From the NCBI RefSeq assembly GCF_009796285.1, contig NZ_CP047020.1, positions 2,108,001-2,172,000 on the forward strand: a DNA stretch of 64,000 bases. The letters run 5' to 3'. Under the pieces are notes generated by a model that saw only the letters and a list, made by a program, of their open reading frames with translations, made no database searches and was not told where the DNA came from. Both the position numbers and the translations under genes were made by a program. Of this stretch, positions 54,859 through 64,000 are shown piece by piece. Source of the stretch: Streptomyces broussonetiae. GTDB taxonomy: Bacteria > Actinomycetota > Actinomycetes > Streptomycetales > Streptomycetaceae. The first letter of the stretch is position 1. Each line of letters begins with the position of its first letter.

Positions 54859-56265
54859 ACGGATGAGTGCCAGATACATCGCGTCGGTGCCGTGCAGATG
54901 CGGCCACAGCTGGACGTCCGGCCCGTCACCGAGCATCGGCACACCGGGCAGCAGCGGGCGCGCGTCGACCAGCTCCGTCTCCCGGCGCTGCTTGAGCACG
55001 TCGGCGACGACCGCCCGGGTCTCGGCGAGGTGCGGCGAGCAGGTGGCATAGCCGACGATCCCGCCGACGCGCACCGAGTCGAGCGCGGTGCGCAGCAGGG
55101 CACGCTGGAGCGGCGCGAAGTTCTCCAGGTCCTCCGGGCGGCGCCGCCAGCGGGCCTCGGGCCGCCTGCGCAGCGCGCCGAGACCCGTGCACGGCACGTC
55201 CATCAGCACACGGTCGAAGGTCCCGGGCCGCCACGGCGGCCGAGTGCCGTCGGCGGCGATGACCTGGTAGGGCCCAAGGTTGCCGGCCAGCGCCTTGGCG
55301 ACCAGCCCCGCCCGGTGCGGCTGCTTCTCCGAGGCCAGCAGCGTGGCTCCGCGCTCGGCGGCGAGGGCGGCCAGCAACGCGGCCTTGCCGCCGGGCCCGG
55401 CGCACCCGTCGAGCCACTTCGTGTCGGACCCCTCGACGGGCGCGTTGGCGAGGGCCAGGGCGACCAGCTGGCTGCCCTCGTCCTGCACCCCGGCCCGTCC
55501 CTCGCGCACGGCCTCCACCGCGCCCGGCTCACCGCCCTCGGCGAGCCGCACGGCGTACGGCGACCAGCGCCCCGGCACGGCGGCCTCCTCACGCAGCAGC
55601 TCCTCGGCGGTGGCCCGCCCCGGACGGGCGACCAGGGTCACCTCGGGCCGCTCGTTGTCGGCCTCCAGCAGATCCTCGATACCGGCACGCCCGCCGCCCA
55701 GGGAGTCCCAGAGCGCGGAGACGACCCACCGGGGATGCGAGTGCACGACGGCGAGATGGTCCTCCGGATCCTCGTCGTACGGCGGCGCCACCTTCTCCAG
55801 CCACCCGTCGAGATCGTTCTGAGCCACCTTCCGCAGCACGGCGTTGACGAACTTGGCCCGCCCGTCGCCGAGCACCACCCGGGCCAGCTCCACGGAGGCC
55901 GACACTGCGGCATGCGTCGGGATCCGGGTTCCGAGCAGCTGGTGCGCGCCGAGGCTGAGCACGTCGAGCACCGGCGGGTCGACCTCGCGCAAGGGCCGGT
56001 CGACACACGCGGCGATCACGGCGTCGTACGTCCCCTGCCGCCGCAGCGTGCCGTACACCAACTCGGTGGCGAGAGCCGCGTCCCGGCCGTCGAAGTCCCC
56101 CTTCTCCCGCGCCTTGCGCAGCAATGGCGGCAACACGAGATTGGCGTACGCGTCCCGCTCGTCGACCGCGCGCAACGCCTCGAAGGCCAGGATGCGGACG
56201 GGATCCTTCTGCGGACGACGGTAGGGCTTGGCGGGCTTACGCGGCCGCCGGGACTGCTCACTCAC
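54847..56265 (-). CDS. rsmB: 16S rRNA (cytosine-5) methyltransferase RsmB-like
   Basis: A 472-residue RsmB/NOP methyltransferase that methylates C967 of 16S rRNA. The N-terminal NusB-like RNA-binding domain (about 20-165) precedes the SAM domain with [17 protein letters not shown], the motif IV Cys in [18 protein letters not shown], and the catalytic Cys in [19 protein letters not shown] 56265 has GGAG 10 nt upstream. It precedes rpe and follows fmt by 217 nt. Confidence 0.95.
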   Translation of the reverse strand: MSEQSRRPRKPAKPYRRPQKDPVRILAFEALRAVDERDAYANLVLPPLLRKAREKGDFDGRDAALATELVYGTLRRQGTYDAVIAACVDRPLREVDPPVLDVLSLGAHQLLGTRIPTHAAVSASVELARVVLGDGRAKFVNAVLRKVAQNDLDGWLEKVAPPYDEDPEDHLAVVHSHPRWVVSALWDSLGGGRAGIEDLLEADNERPEVTLVARPGRATAEELLREEAAVPGRWSPYAVRLAEGGEPGAVEAVREGRAGVQDEGSQLVALALANAPVEGSDTKWLDGCAGPGGKAALLAALAAERGATLLASEKQPHRAGLVAKALAGNLGPYQVIAADGTRPPWRPGTFDRVLMDVPCTGLGALRRRPEARWRRRPEDLENFAPLQRALLRTALDSVRVGGIVGYATCSPHLAETRAVVADVLKQRRETELVDARPLLPGVPMLGDGPDVQLWPHLHGTDAMYLALIRRTG

Positions 56266-56482
56266 GAAAAAGGTGCTCCGGATACGAAGAGAGGATGCAG
56301 GCTCCAGCCTACGTCCCGGCGACGCCGCACCGACGTTCCGGGGCACCGGCCTGCTGCACCCGCGGTCCCGGCACCAGGCCACCCCGCGGCCCCGTCACCC
56401 GTCGTCGGCCACCTGACATGCCCGTCACCCGTCGCCCGCGAAGGCACCACGCCCCTGCCGCTGGACGCCGGGCCTTCGGGCC

Positions 56483-57415
56483 TCAGCCGCCCAGCGTCTC
56501 GCTCTCGGCGATGCGCACCCCGCGGGCCCAGTCGGCCGCCCGCATCGGCTTCTTGCCCTGGGCCTGCACCCAGAGCAGCTCGACGGCGTACGAACCCGTT
56601 CCCACGTGCACGCTGTTCTTGCCGGCGGCCACCCGGCCCGGTGCGAGGTCGGTGCGCTCGGGCACCGGCGTGACCTGGATCAGCTTGAGCCGCTCGCCGC
56701 GGAAGGTGGTCCAGGCGCCGGGTGCCGGGGTGCAGCCGCGCACGACGCGGTCCACACGCAGCGCGGGCGCGGCCCAGTCCACCTGGGCGTCCTCGACGGT
56801 GATCTTGGGCGCGACGGTGATGCCGTCGGCCGGCTGCGGTACGGCCTTCAGGGTGCCGTCCTCGATGCCGTCCATGGTCGCGGCGAGCAGCCCGGCGCCG
56901 GCGAAGGCGAGCCGGGTGAGCAGGTCACCGCTGGTGTCGGTGGACCGGACCTCCTCGGTGACGGTGCCGTAGACGGGTCCGGAGTCGAGCCCTTCCTCGA
57001 TGAGGAAGGTGGAGGCGCCGGTGATCTCGTCGCCCGCCATGATCGCGTGCTGCACGGGCGCCGCCCCGCGCCAGGCGGGCAGCAGCGAGAAGTGCAGATT
57101 GACCCAGCCGTGCGCCGGGATGTCGAGGGCCACCTTGGGCAGCAGGGCGCCGTAGGCGACGACCGGGCAGCAGTCCGGGGCGATCTCCTTCAGCCGCTCC
57201 AGGAACTCCGGGTCGCGCGGCTTGAGGGGCTTGAGCACCTCGATCCCTGCCTCCTCCGCCCGCTCGGCCACGGGCGACGCGACCAGCCTGCGCCCGCGTC
57301 CGGCCGGTGCGTCGGGCCGCGTGACGACGGCGGCCACCTCGTGCCTCCCGGAGGCGATCAGAGCGTCCAGGGCGGGAACTGCGACCTCGGGGGTACCGGC
57401 GAAGACGAGCTTCAT
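56483..57415 (-). CDS. fmt: Methionyl-tRNA formyltransferase
   Basis: Formylates initiator Met-tRNA using 10-formyl-THF. 310 residues; N-terminal formyltransferase fold with [16 protein letters not shown] and the catalytic [20 protein letters not shown] (Asn/His), C-terminal tRNA-binding domain from about 205. ATG 57415. Divergent from the HTH gene at 57738. Confidence 0.96.
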   Translation of the reverse strand: MKLVFAGTPEVAVPALDALIASGRHEVAAVVTRPDAPAGRGRRLVASPVAERAEEAGIEVLKPLKPRDPEFLERLKEIAPDCCPVVAYGALLPKVALDIPAHGWVNLHFSLLPAWRGAAPVQHAIMAGDEITGASTFLIEEGLDSGPVYGTVTEEVRSTDTSGDLLTRLAFAGAGLLAATMDGIEDGTLKAVPQPADGITVAPKITVEDAQVDWAAPALRVDRVVRGCTPAPGAWTTFRGERLKLIQVTPVPERTDLAPGRVAAGKNSVHVGTGSYAVELLWVQAQGKKPMRAADWARGVRIAESETLGG

Positions 57416-57470
57416 GGGCGGGATCGGGCCTCTCGGGCGGGGGTTGGACGGGCAGCGCACCAGTCTATGA

Positions 57471-58280
<810 letters not shown>

Positions 58281-58404
58281 CGCCCCGCTCTGCCCTCCCG
58301 GCCCCTTTCCGGGAGGGCAATCCTGTCTCGACGGCTCTCTCCCCCACGGCATCCCCCTGCTCCTCCCCTCAGCGGAACTGCCGGCCGGTCCGTCATTCGA
58401 TCCG

Positions 58405-60570
58405 TCATCCGATGTCCGGCGGATCGACGCGCACCCGAACCGCCTCCCCGCTCCCGCTCCCCCGCGCCATCCGAGCGGCCTGCGCGGTCTTGAGCGCGAA
58501 GGCCAGCGCCGCCCCGCTCCCTGGCGGTACCCGGACCAGCGCCCGGTCCCAGTGCTCACCGGCGGGCGGCCCCCCGGGTCTACGTGGCCTGCCGGGCGGT
58601 GTCGGCGGCACGGGCACCGGCCCCAACACCTCGGCGTCCGGCGGCAGTTCGACCGAGGTCAGGAACTCGGCCACGGCCTCGGGCGGCCCGCTGACGGCCG
58701 CCATCCGGGACACCGGCGGGAAGCCCAGCTCGGCCCGCTCGGCCAGTTCCCTGACCGCATGCCCGACGGGGTCCCAGCGCACCAGCGCCTGCACCGGCCG
58801 CAGCGTCGGCTCGGCCACCACGACCACGGTGCCGCCCTCGCTCTGCGGCCGGACCAGCGCACCCGCCGCGATCCACCGGCGCAGCGCATCCTCACCGGCC
58901 CGCAGGTCGGGGCGTACGAGCATGGCCCAGCCGTCCAGCAGCAGGGCCGCCGCGTAACCGCCCTCGGCGACGGGTTCGGCGCCCGGGGTGCTCACCACCA
59001 GCGCGGGCGTGCCCGGGACGGTGTCCAGGACGTGTTCGCGCCCCGAGGTCCGCACCGGTACGGCGGGAAAGGCGCGGCCCAGTTCCTCGGCCGTCCGCCG
59101 CGCCCCCACGACCTGGGCGCGCAGCCGGAAGCCACCGCACTCCGGGCAGTGCCACGCGCCCTCGTCGCGTCCGCACCAGTCGCACCGCAGCACCCTCGCG
59201 TCCTGTCCCTGGAGCGGCCCTGAACAGTGCCGGCAGCGGGCGGGCGCCCGGCACTGGGCGCAGGCCATACGGGGTGCGTAGCCACGCCGGGGCACCTGCA
59301 CTAGCACCGGCCCGTGCCGCAGCCCCTCCCGGGCCGCCTGCCAGGCGAGGGTCGGCAGCCGGGCGGCGCGGGCGGCCTCGTCACGCGCGAGGTCTTCGTC
59401 CCCGACCGTCCGGACCAGGGGCGCGGCCCGCCGTACCTCCTCGCGGCCGGCGACCAGCGGCCGGGCCCAGCCGCTCTCGACCAGCTGGGCGGCCTCCACC
59501 GTGCAGCCGAATCCACCGAGCAGGAAGGCGCACTTGTCCAGCGCGGCGCGCAGCAGCAGCACGTCGCGCGCGTGCGGCTGCGGGGCATGCTGCTCGCTGA
59601 GGTTGTCGTCGCCGTCGTCCCAGACGGCGACGAGCCCGAGATCCCGCACGGGCGCGAACATGGCCGCCCGCGTCCCGACAACGGCCCGTACGGATCCGCG
59701 CCGCACCGCGAGCCACTGCGCGTACCGCTTCTCGGGCCCCGCGTCGGCGGTGAGCAACGCATGCCGGCCCGCGCCGAGCAGCGCGGTGAGCGCGGCGTCG
59801 ACCCGCGCGGCGGCCCGCCCGTCCGGTACGACGACGAGGGCGCCGCGGCCCGAGGCGAGCGTGGCGGCGACGGCCCGGGCCAGTTCCTCGCTCCACGACG
59901 GGCCCGGCAGCGCGTTCCAGACGGCCCTGGGTGCTCCGCCCGAGGCCAGCGCCTCGAGAAAGGCACCCCCGTGTTCGTACCGCGCCCAGGAGCCGGCGTC
60001 CGGGGCGTCCGGCGGTGGCAGCGGCACGGGCGACGGCCGCTGCTCGGCACGTGCACTGCGTGGCGGCACGGCCAGCTGGAGCACATCGGCGAGGCTCCCC
60101 GCGTAGCGGTCGGCGACGGCCCGGGCGAGGCCCAGCAGTTCCTCGCTCAGCACCGGCTCGGGCGACACGACCTGGGCGAGCGCGGCAAGGGGCCCGGAGT
60201 AGTCGGACTCGGCCCGGCGCTCGACGAGGAACCCGTCGATGAGCCCGCCGCCCTCGCGCCGCCCCTCGCGCACCCGGTGCCGTCCGGCTCCGAACCGCAC
60301 CCGCACCCGCACTCCGGGCTGCGCCTGCGCGTCCAGTTCCTCGGGCACGGCGTAGTCGAAGTACCGGTCGAGGTGCAGTACCCCCTTGTCGACCAGCACC
60401 CGCGCGACGGGCAGCTCCTTGGCGAGCGCGGCCCCCCGCCAGGTGCGCGGCTTGGCACGCGGCGTCTTCGCCTCCCGCACGCTCTCCCGAATGAACGCGA
60501 GCTGCTCCGGCGGCGCACCCTCGGCGCCGCCGTCCCCTTCCGCTCGGAACACCCCGTTCTCGCTGCTCAC
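58405..60570 (-). CDS. priA: Primosomal protein N' (PriA), helicase-deficient actinobacterial type
   Basis: A 721-residue replication restart protein. The DNA-binding N-terminus (DRYFDYAVPEELDAQAQPGVRV) and the zinc-binding cysteines (CAQCRAPARCRHC; CDWCGRDEGAWHCPECGG) are intact. Walker A GxxGxGKT is replaced by AVWNALPGPSWSEE and the DEEH box by VWDDGDDN, so it should not hydrolyse ATP; this is usual in actinobacteria. GTG 60570. A terminator separates it from metK. Confidence 0.9.
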   Translation of the reverse strand: MSSENGVFRAEGDGGAEGAPPEQLAFIRESVREAKTPRAKPRTWRGAALAKELPVARVLVDKGVLHLDRYFDYAVPEELDAQAQPGVRVRVRFGAGRHRVREGRREGGGLIDGFLVERRAESDYSGPLAALAQVVSPEPVLSEELLGLARAVADRYAGSLADVLQLAVPPRSARAEQRPSPVPLPPPDAPDAGSWARYEHGGAFLEALASGGAPRAVWNALPGPSWSEELARAVAATLASGRGALVVVPDGRAAARVDAALTALLGAGRHALLTADAGPEKRYAQWLAVRRGSVRAVVGTRAAMFAPVRDLGLVAVWDDGDDNLSEQHAPQPHARDVLLLRAALDKCAFLLGGFGCTVEAAQLVESGWARPLVAGREEVRRAAPLVRTVGDEDLARDEAARAARLPTLAWQAAREGLRHGPVLVQVPRRGYAPRMACAQCRAPARCRHCSGPLQGQDARVLRCDWCGRDEGAWHCPECGGFRLRAQVVGARRTAEELGRAFPAVPVRTSGREHVLDTVPGTPALVVSTPGAEPVAEGGYAAALLLDGWAMLVRPDLRAGEDALRRWIAAGALVRPQSEGGTVVVVAEPTLRPVQALVRWDPVGHAVRELAERAELGFPPVSRMAAVSGPPEAVAEFLTSVELPPDAEVLGPVPVPPTPPGRPRRPGGPPAGEHWDRALVRVPPGSGAALAFALKTAQAARMARGSGSGEAVRVRVDPPDIG

Positions 60571-60631
60571 GCTTGCATTCTTACCAAACCGCACTGACAA
60601 CGGCCCCGGCCGCCGTGGGCCGCTGTGCACA

Positions 60632-60672
60632 CGCCGAGGCCCGGCTCCCCCGAGGGAAGCCGGGCCTCGGCG
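60632..60672. terminator. Terminator between metK and priA
   Basis: 14-bp stem CGCCGAGGCCCGGCT paired with AGCCGGGCCTCGGCG, loop of about 11 nt, starting 16 nt after the metK stop. Confidence 0.85.
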
Positions 60673-60688
60673 AGAAGGAGGTGCCGGC

Positions 60689-61897
60689 TCAGAGGCCCGC
60701 GGCCTTGCGGAGGGCGTCCACGCGGTCGGTGCGCTCCCAGGTGAAGTCGGGCAGCTCACGGCCGAAGTGGCCGTAGGCCGCGGTCTGGGCGTAGATCGGG
60801 CGGAGCAGGTCGAGGTCACGGATGATCGCGGCCGGGCGCAGGTCGAAGACGGCGTCGATGGCCTTCTCGATCTTCTCGGTCTCGACCTTGTTGGTGCCGA
60901 AGGTCTCCACGAAGAGGCCGACGGGCTCGGCCTTGCCGATGGCGTACGCCACCTGGACCTCGCAGCGGGAGGCCAGGCCGGCCGCCACGACGTTCTTCGC
61001 CACCCAGCGCATCGCGTACGCGGCGGAGCGGTCCACCTTGGACGGGTCCTTGCCGGAGAAGGCTCCGCCACCGTGCCGGGCCATGCCGCCGTAGGTGTCG
61101 ATGATGATCTTGCGGCCGGTCAGGCCGGCGTCGCCCATCGGGCCGCCGATCTCGAAACGGCCGGTCGGGTTGACCAGCAGGCGGTAGCCCTCGGTGTCCA
61201 GCTTGATGCCCTCGTCCAGCAGGGCCTTCAGCTCCGGCTCCACGACGAACTCGCGGATGTCGGGAGCGAGCAGCGACTCCAGGTCGATGTCGGAGGCGTG
61301 CTGCGAGGAGACGACGACCGTGTCGAGGCGGACGGCCTTGTCGCCGTCGTACTCGATGGTGACCTGCGTCTTGCCGTCGGGGCGCAGGTAGGGGATGGTG
61401 CCGTTCTTGCGGACCTCGGACAGGCGCTTGGACAGGCGGTGCGCCAGGAAGATCGGCAGCGGCATGAGGGTCGGCGTCTCGTCGGAGGCGTAGCCGAACA
61501 TCAGGCCCTGGTCGCCCGCGCCCTGCTTGTCCAGCTCGTCCTCGTCGCCCTCGACCCGGGACTCGTAGGCCGTGTCCACGCCCTGCGCGATGTCCGGGGA
61601 CTGCGCACCGATGGAGACCGACACGCCGCAGGAGGCGCCGTCGAAGCCCTTCTTGGAGGAGTCGTAGCCGATCTCGAGGATCTTGCCACGGACAAGGGTT
61701 GCGATGTCCGCGTAGGCCTTGGTCGTGACCTCGCCGGCCACATGCACGAGGCCGGTGGTGATCAGCGTCTCGACGGCGACCCGGGAGGTCGGGTCCTCCC
61801 GCAGAAGCGCGTCGAGAATGGTGTCGCTGATCTGGTCAGCGATCTTGTCGGGGTGACCCTCGGTCACGGACTCCGAGGTGAACAGGCGACGGGACAC
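60689..61897 (-). CDS. metK: S-adenosylmethionine synthetase
   Basis: Makes SAM from ATP and methionine. 402 residues with [30 protein letters not shown], and the P-loop-like [22 protein letters not shown] 61897 (SRRLFTSES) gives the standard length and has GGGAG upstream; an ATG 17 codons earlier is possible. No SAM riboswitch seen in the leader. Same strand as priA but separated by a terminator. Confidence 0.97.
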   Translation of the reverse strand: MSRRLFTSESVTEGHPDKIADQISDTILDALLREDPTSRVAVETLITTGLVHVAGEVTTKAYADIATLVRGKILEIGYDSSKKGFDGASCGVSVSIGAQSPDIAQGVDTAYESRVEGDEDELDKQGAGDQGLMFGYASDETPTLMPLPIFLAHRLSKRLSEVRKNGTIPYLRPDGKTQVTIEYDGDKAVRLDTVVVSSQHASDIDLESLLAPDIREFVVEPELKALLDEGIKLDTEGYRLLVNPTGRFEIGGPMGDAGLTGRKIIIDTYGGMARHGGGAFSGKDPSKVDRSAAYAMRWVAKNVVAAGLASRCEVQVAYAIGKAEPVGLFVETFGTNKVETEKIEKAIDAVFDLRPAAIIRDLDLLRPIYAQTAAYGHFGRELPDFTWERTDRVDALRKAAGL

Positions 61898-62148
61898 AAC
61901 GCTCCCTGTGGTTGCAGCGGCTGCTGGCTGATCATTTGCAGTCGGCACGAGGGCTGCGCCCGGTGCCGACCCTGAACAGTTTATCGGTCGCGCTCGCGCT
62001 GTGGGTCACCGTCTCGCCTCTCGGGAGCGCTGTGACCTGCGGCACGGGCATTCTGCACAATGCCGGGCCGCCTTGGCCAGGGTCGCCACACGCGAATTGA
62101 TCGCTTCTCGTGCGCGCCCCCAGCGGGTGCACACGAGACGCGCGCCGC

Positions 62149-63354
62149 TCAGCCCAGACGCTGTGCGACCAGGTCCCAGACGGTGTCACCCAGGGCTTCT
62201 TTCGGTCCGTACGGCACGAGGGTCTCGCTTCCGTCGGCGCCGAGCACAACGGCTTCGTTCTCCTCGGATCCGAACGTCTTGCGTTCTCCCACCTCGTTGA
62301 CCACCAGCAGGTCACAGCCCTTACGGGCGAGCTTGGTGCGGCCGTTGGCGAGCACGTCGTCGGTCTCGGCGGCGAAGCCGACGATCACCTGGCCCGGGCG
62401 GGCGCGGTCGGCCGAAATCTCCGCGAGGATGTCCGGATTTCGCACCAGGACGATCGGGTCGGGGTCCTTGCCGTCCTTCTTCTTGATCTTCCCGGCGGCG
62501 TAGCTCGCCGGGCGGAAGTCGGCGACGGCGGCGGCCATGACGACCGCGTCGGCGTCCGCGGCCGCCTTCAGGACGGCCTCGCGCAGCTGGACGGCCGTGC
62601 CGACCGGGACGACGTCCACGCCCGCCGGGTCGGGCAGGCCCGTGTTGGCCGCGATCAGCGTGACGCGGGCACCACGGGCGGCGGCGGTACGGGCGAGGGC
62701 GTAGCCCTGCTTGCCGGAGGAGCGGTTGCCGAGGAAGCGGACCGGATCCAGGGGCTCGCGGGTGCCGCCGGCGGAGACGACGACATGCCGGCCCTCGAGG
62801 TCGGGTTCGGTACCGCCCCGGGCCAGCACGCGGCGGCAGACCTCGAAGATCTCGGCCGGGTCGGGCAGCCGGCCCTTGCCGGAGTCGGCGCCGGTGAGCC
62901 GGCCGACGGCGGGCTCGATGACGACGGCGCCGCGCCGGCGCAGGGTGGCCACGTTCTCCTGCGTGGCCGGGTGCTCCCACATCTCGGTGTGCATGGCGGG
63001 CGCGAAGACGACCGGACAGCGGGCGGTCAGGAGGGTGTTGGTCAGCAGGTCGTCGGCGAGGCCGTGGGCGGCCTTGGCGAGCGTGTCGGCCGTGGCGGGT
63101 GCGACGACCACGAGGTCGGCGTGCTGGCCGATGCGGACGTGCGGAACCTCGTGGACGTCGTCCCAGACCTCCGTCGAGACCGGGTTGCCCGACAGGGCGG
63201 ACCAGGTGGCGGCGCCGACGAAGTGCAGCGCGGACGCGGTCGGGACGACACGGACGTCATGACCCGACTCCGTCAGCCTGCGCAGCAGCTCACAGGACTT
63301 GTAGGCGGCGATGCCGCCGCTGACCCCCAGGACGACCCTCGGCTTGTCCACCAT
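62149..63354 (-). CDS. coaBC: Bifunctional CoaBC (PPC decarboxylase / PPC synthetase)
   Basis: Two steps of coenzyme A synthesis. N-terminal flavoprotein CoaC (GVSGGIAAYKSCELLRRL; catalytic His in ATWSAL region; PAMHTEMWEHPAT), C-terminal CoaB (SAGGTREPLDPVRFLGNRSSG; AAAVADFRPA). 401 residues. ATG 63354 or GTG 63351; both share GGGGAG. Lies downstream of rpoZ. Confidence 0.95.
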   Translation of the reverse strand: MVDKPRVVLGVSGGIAAYKSCELLRRLTESGHDVRVVPTASALHFVGAATWSALSGNPVSTEVWDDVHEVPHVRIGQHADLVVVAPATADTLAKAAHGLADDLLTNTLLTARCPVVFAPAMHTEMWEHPATQENVATLRRRGAVVIEPAVGRLTGADSGKGRLPDPAEIFEVCRRVLARGGTEPDLEGRHVVVSAGGTREPLDPVRFLGNRSSGKQGYALARTAAARGARVTLIAANTGLPDPAGVDVVPVGTAVQLREAVLKAAADADAVVMAAAVADFRPASYAAGKIKKKDGKDPDPIVLVRNPDILAEISADRARPGQVIVGFAAETDDVLANGRTKLARKGCDLLVVNEVGERKTFGSEENEAVVLGADGSETLVPYGPKEALGDTVWDLVAQRLG

Positions 63355-63403
63355 CTCTCCCCGCATCTCTCCCCGGCTCAGCACCGTACGAGTCCATCAC
63401 ACA

Positions 63404-63437
63404 CCACAGGCCCGGCAACGTGTTGCCGGGCCTGTGG
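63404..63437. terminator. Palindromic terminator between rpoZ and coaBC
   Basis: Perfect 16-bp arms CCACAGGCCCGGCAAC/GTTGCCGGGCCTGTGG with only GT between, so the actual loop is formed by the inner CAACGTGTTG. Ends about 39 nt after the rpoZ stop. Confidence 0.8.
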
Positions 63438-63475
63438 ATAAGTCGATCGCAGTCTGAAAGTACTACTGCAGAGGA

Positions 63476-63748
63476 CTACTGGGCGGGGCCCTCGACGGCC
63501 TCGGACGTCAGCAGACCCGCGTTGATCTCGCGCAGGGCGATCGAGAGCGGCTTCTCGTGGACGTGCGTGTCGACGAGAGGACCGACGTACTCGAGGAGGC
63601 CCTCGCCGAGCTGGGAGTAGTACGCGTTGATCTGGCGGGCCCGCTTGGCGGCGTAGATCACGAGGCTGTACTTCGAGTCGGTGGCCTCAAGCAACTCGTC
63701 GATCGGCGGGTTGATGATGCCCTCGGGCGCGGTAATGGAAGAGGACAC
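63476..63748 (-). CDS. rpoZ: RNA polymerase omega subunit
   Basis: A 90-residue omega subunit with the conserved [29 protein letters not shown] core. Assists RNA polymerase assembly. It is 38 nt downstream of gmk. In Streptomyces loss of omega impairs growth and secondary metabolism (known). Confidence 0.97.
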   Translation of the reverse strand: MSSSITAPEGIINPPIDELLEATDSKYSLVIYAAKRARQINAYYSQLGEGLLEYVGPLVDTHVHEKPLSIALREINAGLLTSEAVEGPAQ

Positions 63749-63786
63749 GCTCTACCTTCCGAAAGAGGGGAAAAGATCAGTCACGA

Positions 63787-64000
63787 TCACACAATGTCCA
63801 TCAAGGCTAGCAGCTCGCGCGCCACGTCCTCGACGGAGGTGTTGACCAAGGTCATGTCGAACTCCGGCTCGGCCGCCAACTCGGTCCTGGCCGCCTCAAG
63901 ACGGCGCTCGATGACCTCGGGCGGCTCGGTGCCCCGGCCGGTCAGCCTGCGCACCAGCTCCTCCCAGGAGGGGGGAGCCAGGAACACCAGCCGGGCGTCG
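63787..64000 (-). CDS. gmk: Guanylate kinase, 3' part
   Basis: Phosphorylates GMP. Only the C-terminal ~71 residues are in the window: [28 protein letters not shown] with the lid Arg residues, and the [15 protein letters not shown] end. The gene continues beyond the right edge. The upstream half and P-loop are not seen. Confidence 0.95.
   Translation of the reverse strand, partial: DARLVFLAPPSWEELVRRLTGRGTEPPEVIERRLEAARTELAAEPEFDMTLVNTSVEDVARELLALMDIV

Noticed and set aside
58405..60570. PriA as an inactivated pseudogene because Walker A is missing
   Set aside because: The rest of the protein and the zinc cysteines are intact, and loss of the ATPase motifs is the normal state of actinobacterial PriA.

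Overview
The window is a stretch of a Streptomyces chromosome. It has very high GC with strong third-position bias, many GTG starts, ATGA/GTGA stop-start overlaps, and Streptomyces-specific families: a cvn conservon, an SCO1431-type mini membrane protein, a DasR-type chitinase promoter, GuaB1, and a PriA without helicase motifs. From memory, the gene order follows the S. coelicolor SCO142x-SCO148x interval. That synteny is recollection, not a computed result.

Layout. 1-5 kb: a kinase-like (APH) gene truncated by the window edge, an AttH/CrtC-like protein, a small ORF, an acyl-CoA dehydrogenase and a secreted GH18 chitinase behind a DasR-type promoter. 5-13.4 kb: a TetR regulator, an SCO1431-family mini membrane protein, a Tat-type C39-like peptidase, an APC transporter, a conserved hypothetical, a P-loop kinase, a candidate small RNA and a TPR-AAA ATPase. 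13.4-21.3 kb: a coupled pair of CNNM/HlyC-like membrane proteins, a PH-domain protein and the ribE-ribM-ribBA-ribH-hisE-hisG operon led by an FMN riboswitch. 21.3-22.1 kb: an intact-looking chitinase promoter with no chitinase after it. 22-33.7 kb: a ROK regulator split by an expanded repeat and divergent from an MFS exporter, a thioesterase, a PL5-type lyase divergent from an NCS2 permease, DUF5995, an LLM oxidoreductase, and a nitrilase/amine oxidase pair. 33.9-44.8 kb: a DUF4232 lipoprotein, a conservon without its GTPase, and an ABC importer operon ending in a HAD-EEP fusion, divergent from a GntR/HutC regulator. 44.8-47.4 kb: a graveyard of relics (PEBP, zinc alcohol dehydrogenase, aldehyde dehydrogenase) around an intact PfpI/DJ-1 gene. 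47.4-54.7 kb: an APC permease plus Lrp regulator, GuaB1, a barnase/barstar pair, a SorC regulator and rpe. 54.8-64 kb: the conserved housekeeping block rsmB, fmt, an HTH gene, priA, metK, coaBC, rpoZ and gmk (partial).

How parts work together. The rib genes make riboflavin under FMN control and import it by RibM, with the last histidine genes appended. The ABC operon is coupled gene to gene and probably repressed by the adjacent GntR protein at a perfect inverted repeat. Helically phased TTGCG repeats occur both upstream of the permease-lrp operon and upstream of the nitrilase-amine oxidase operon, which suggests that one Lrp-type regulator joins them. The most unusual observations are the orphan chitinase promoter, the dehydrogenase relic with an inverted internal segment, the repeat-split ROK protein, the incomplete conservon and the phased TTGCG arrays.
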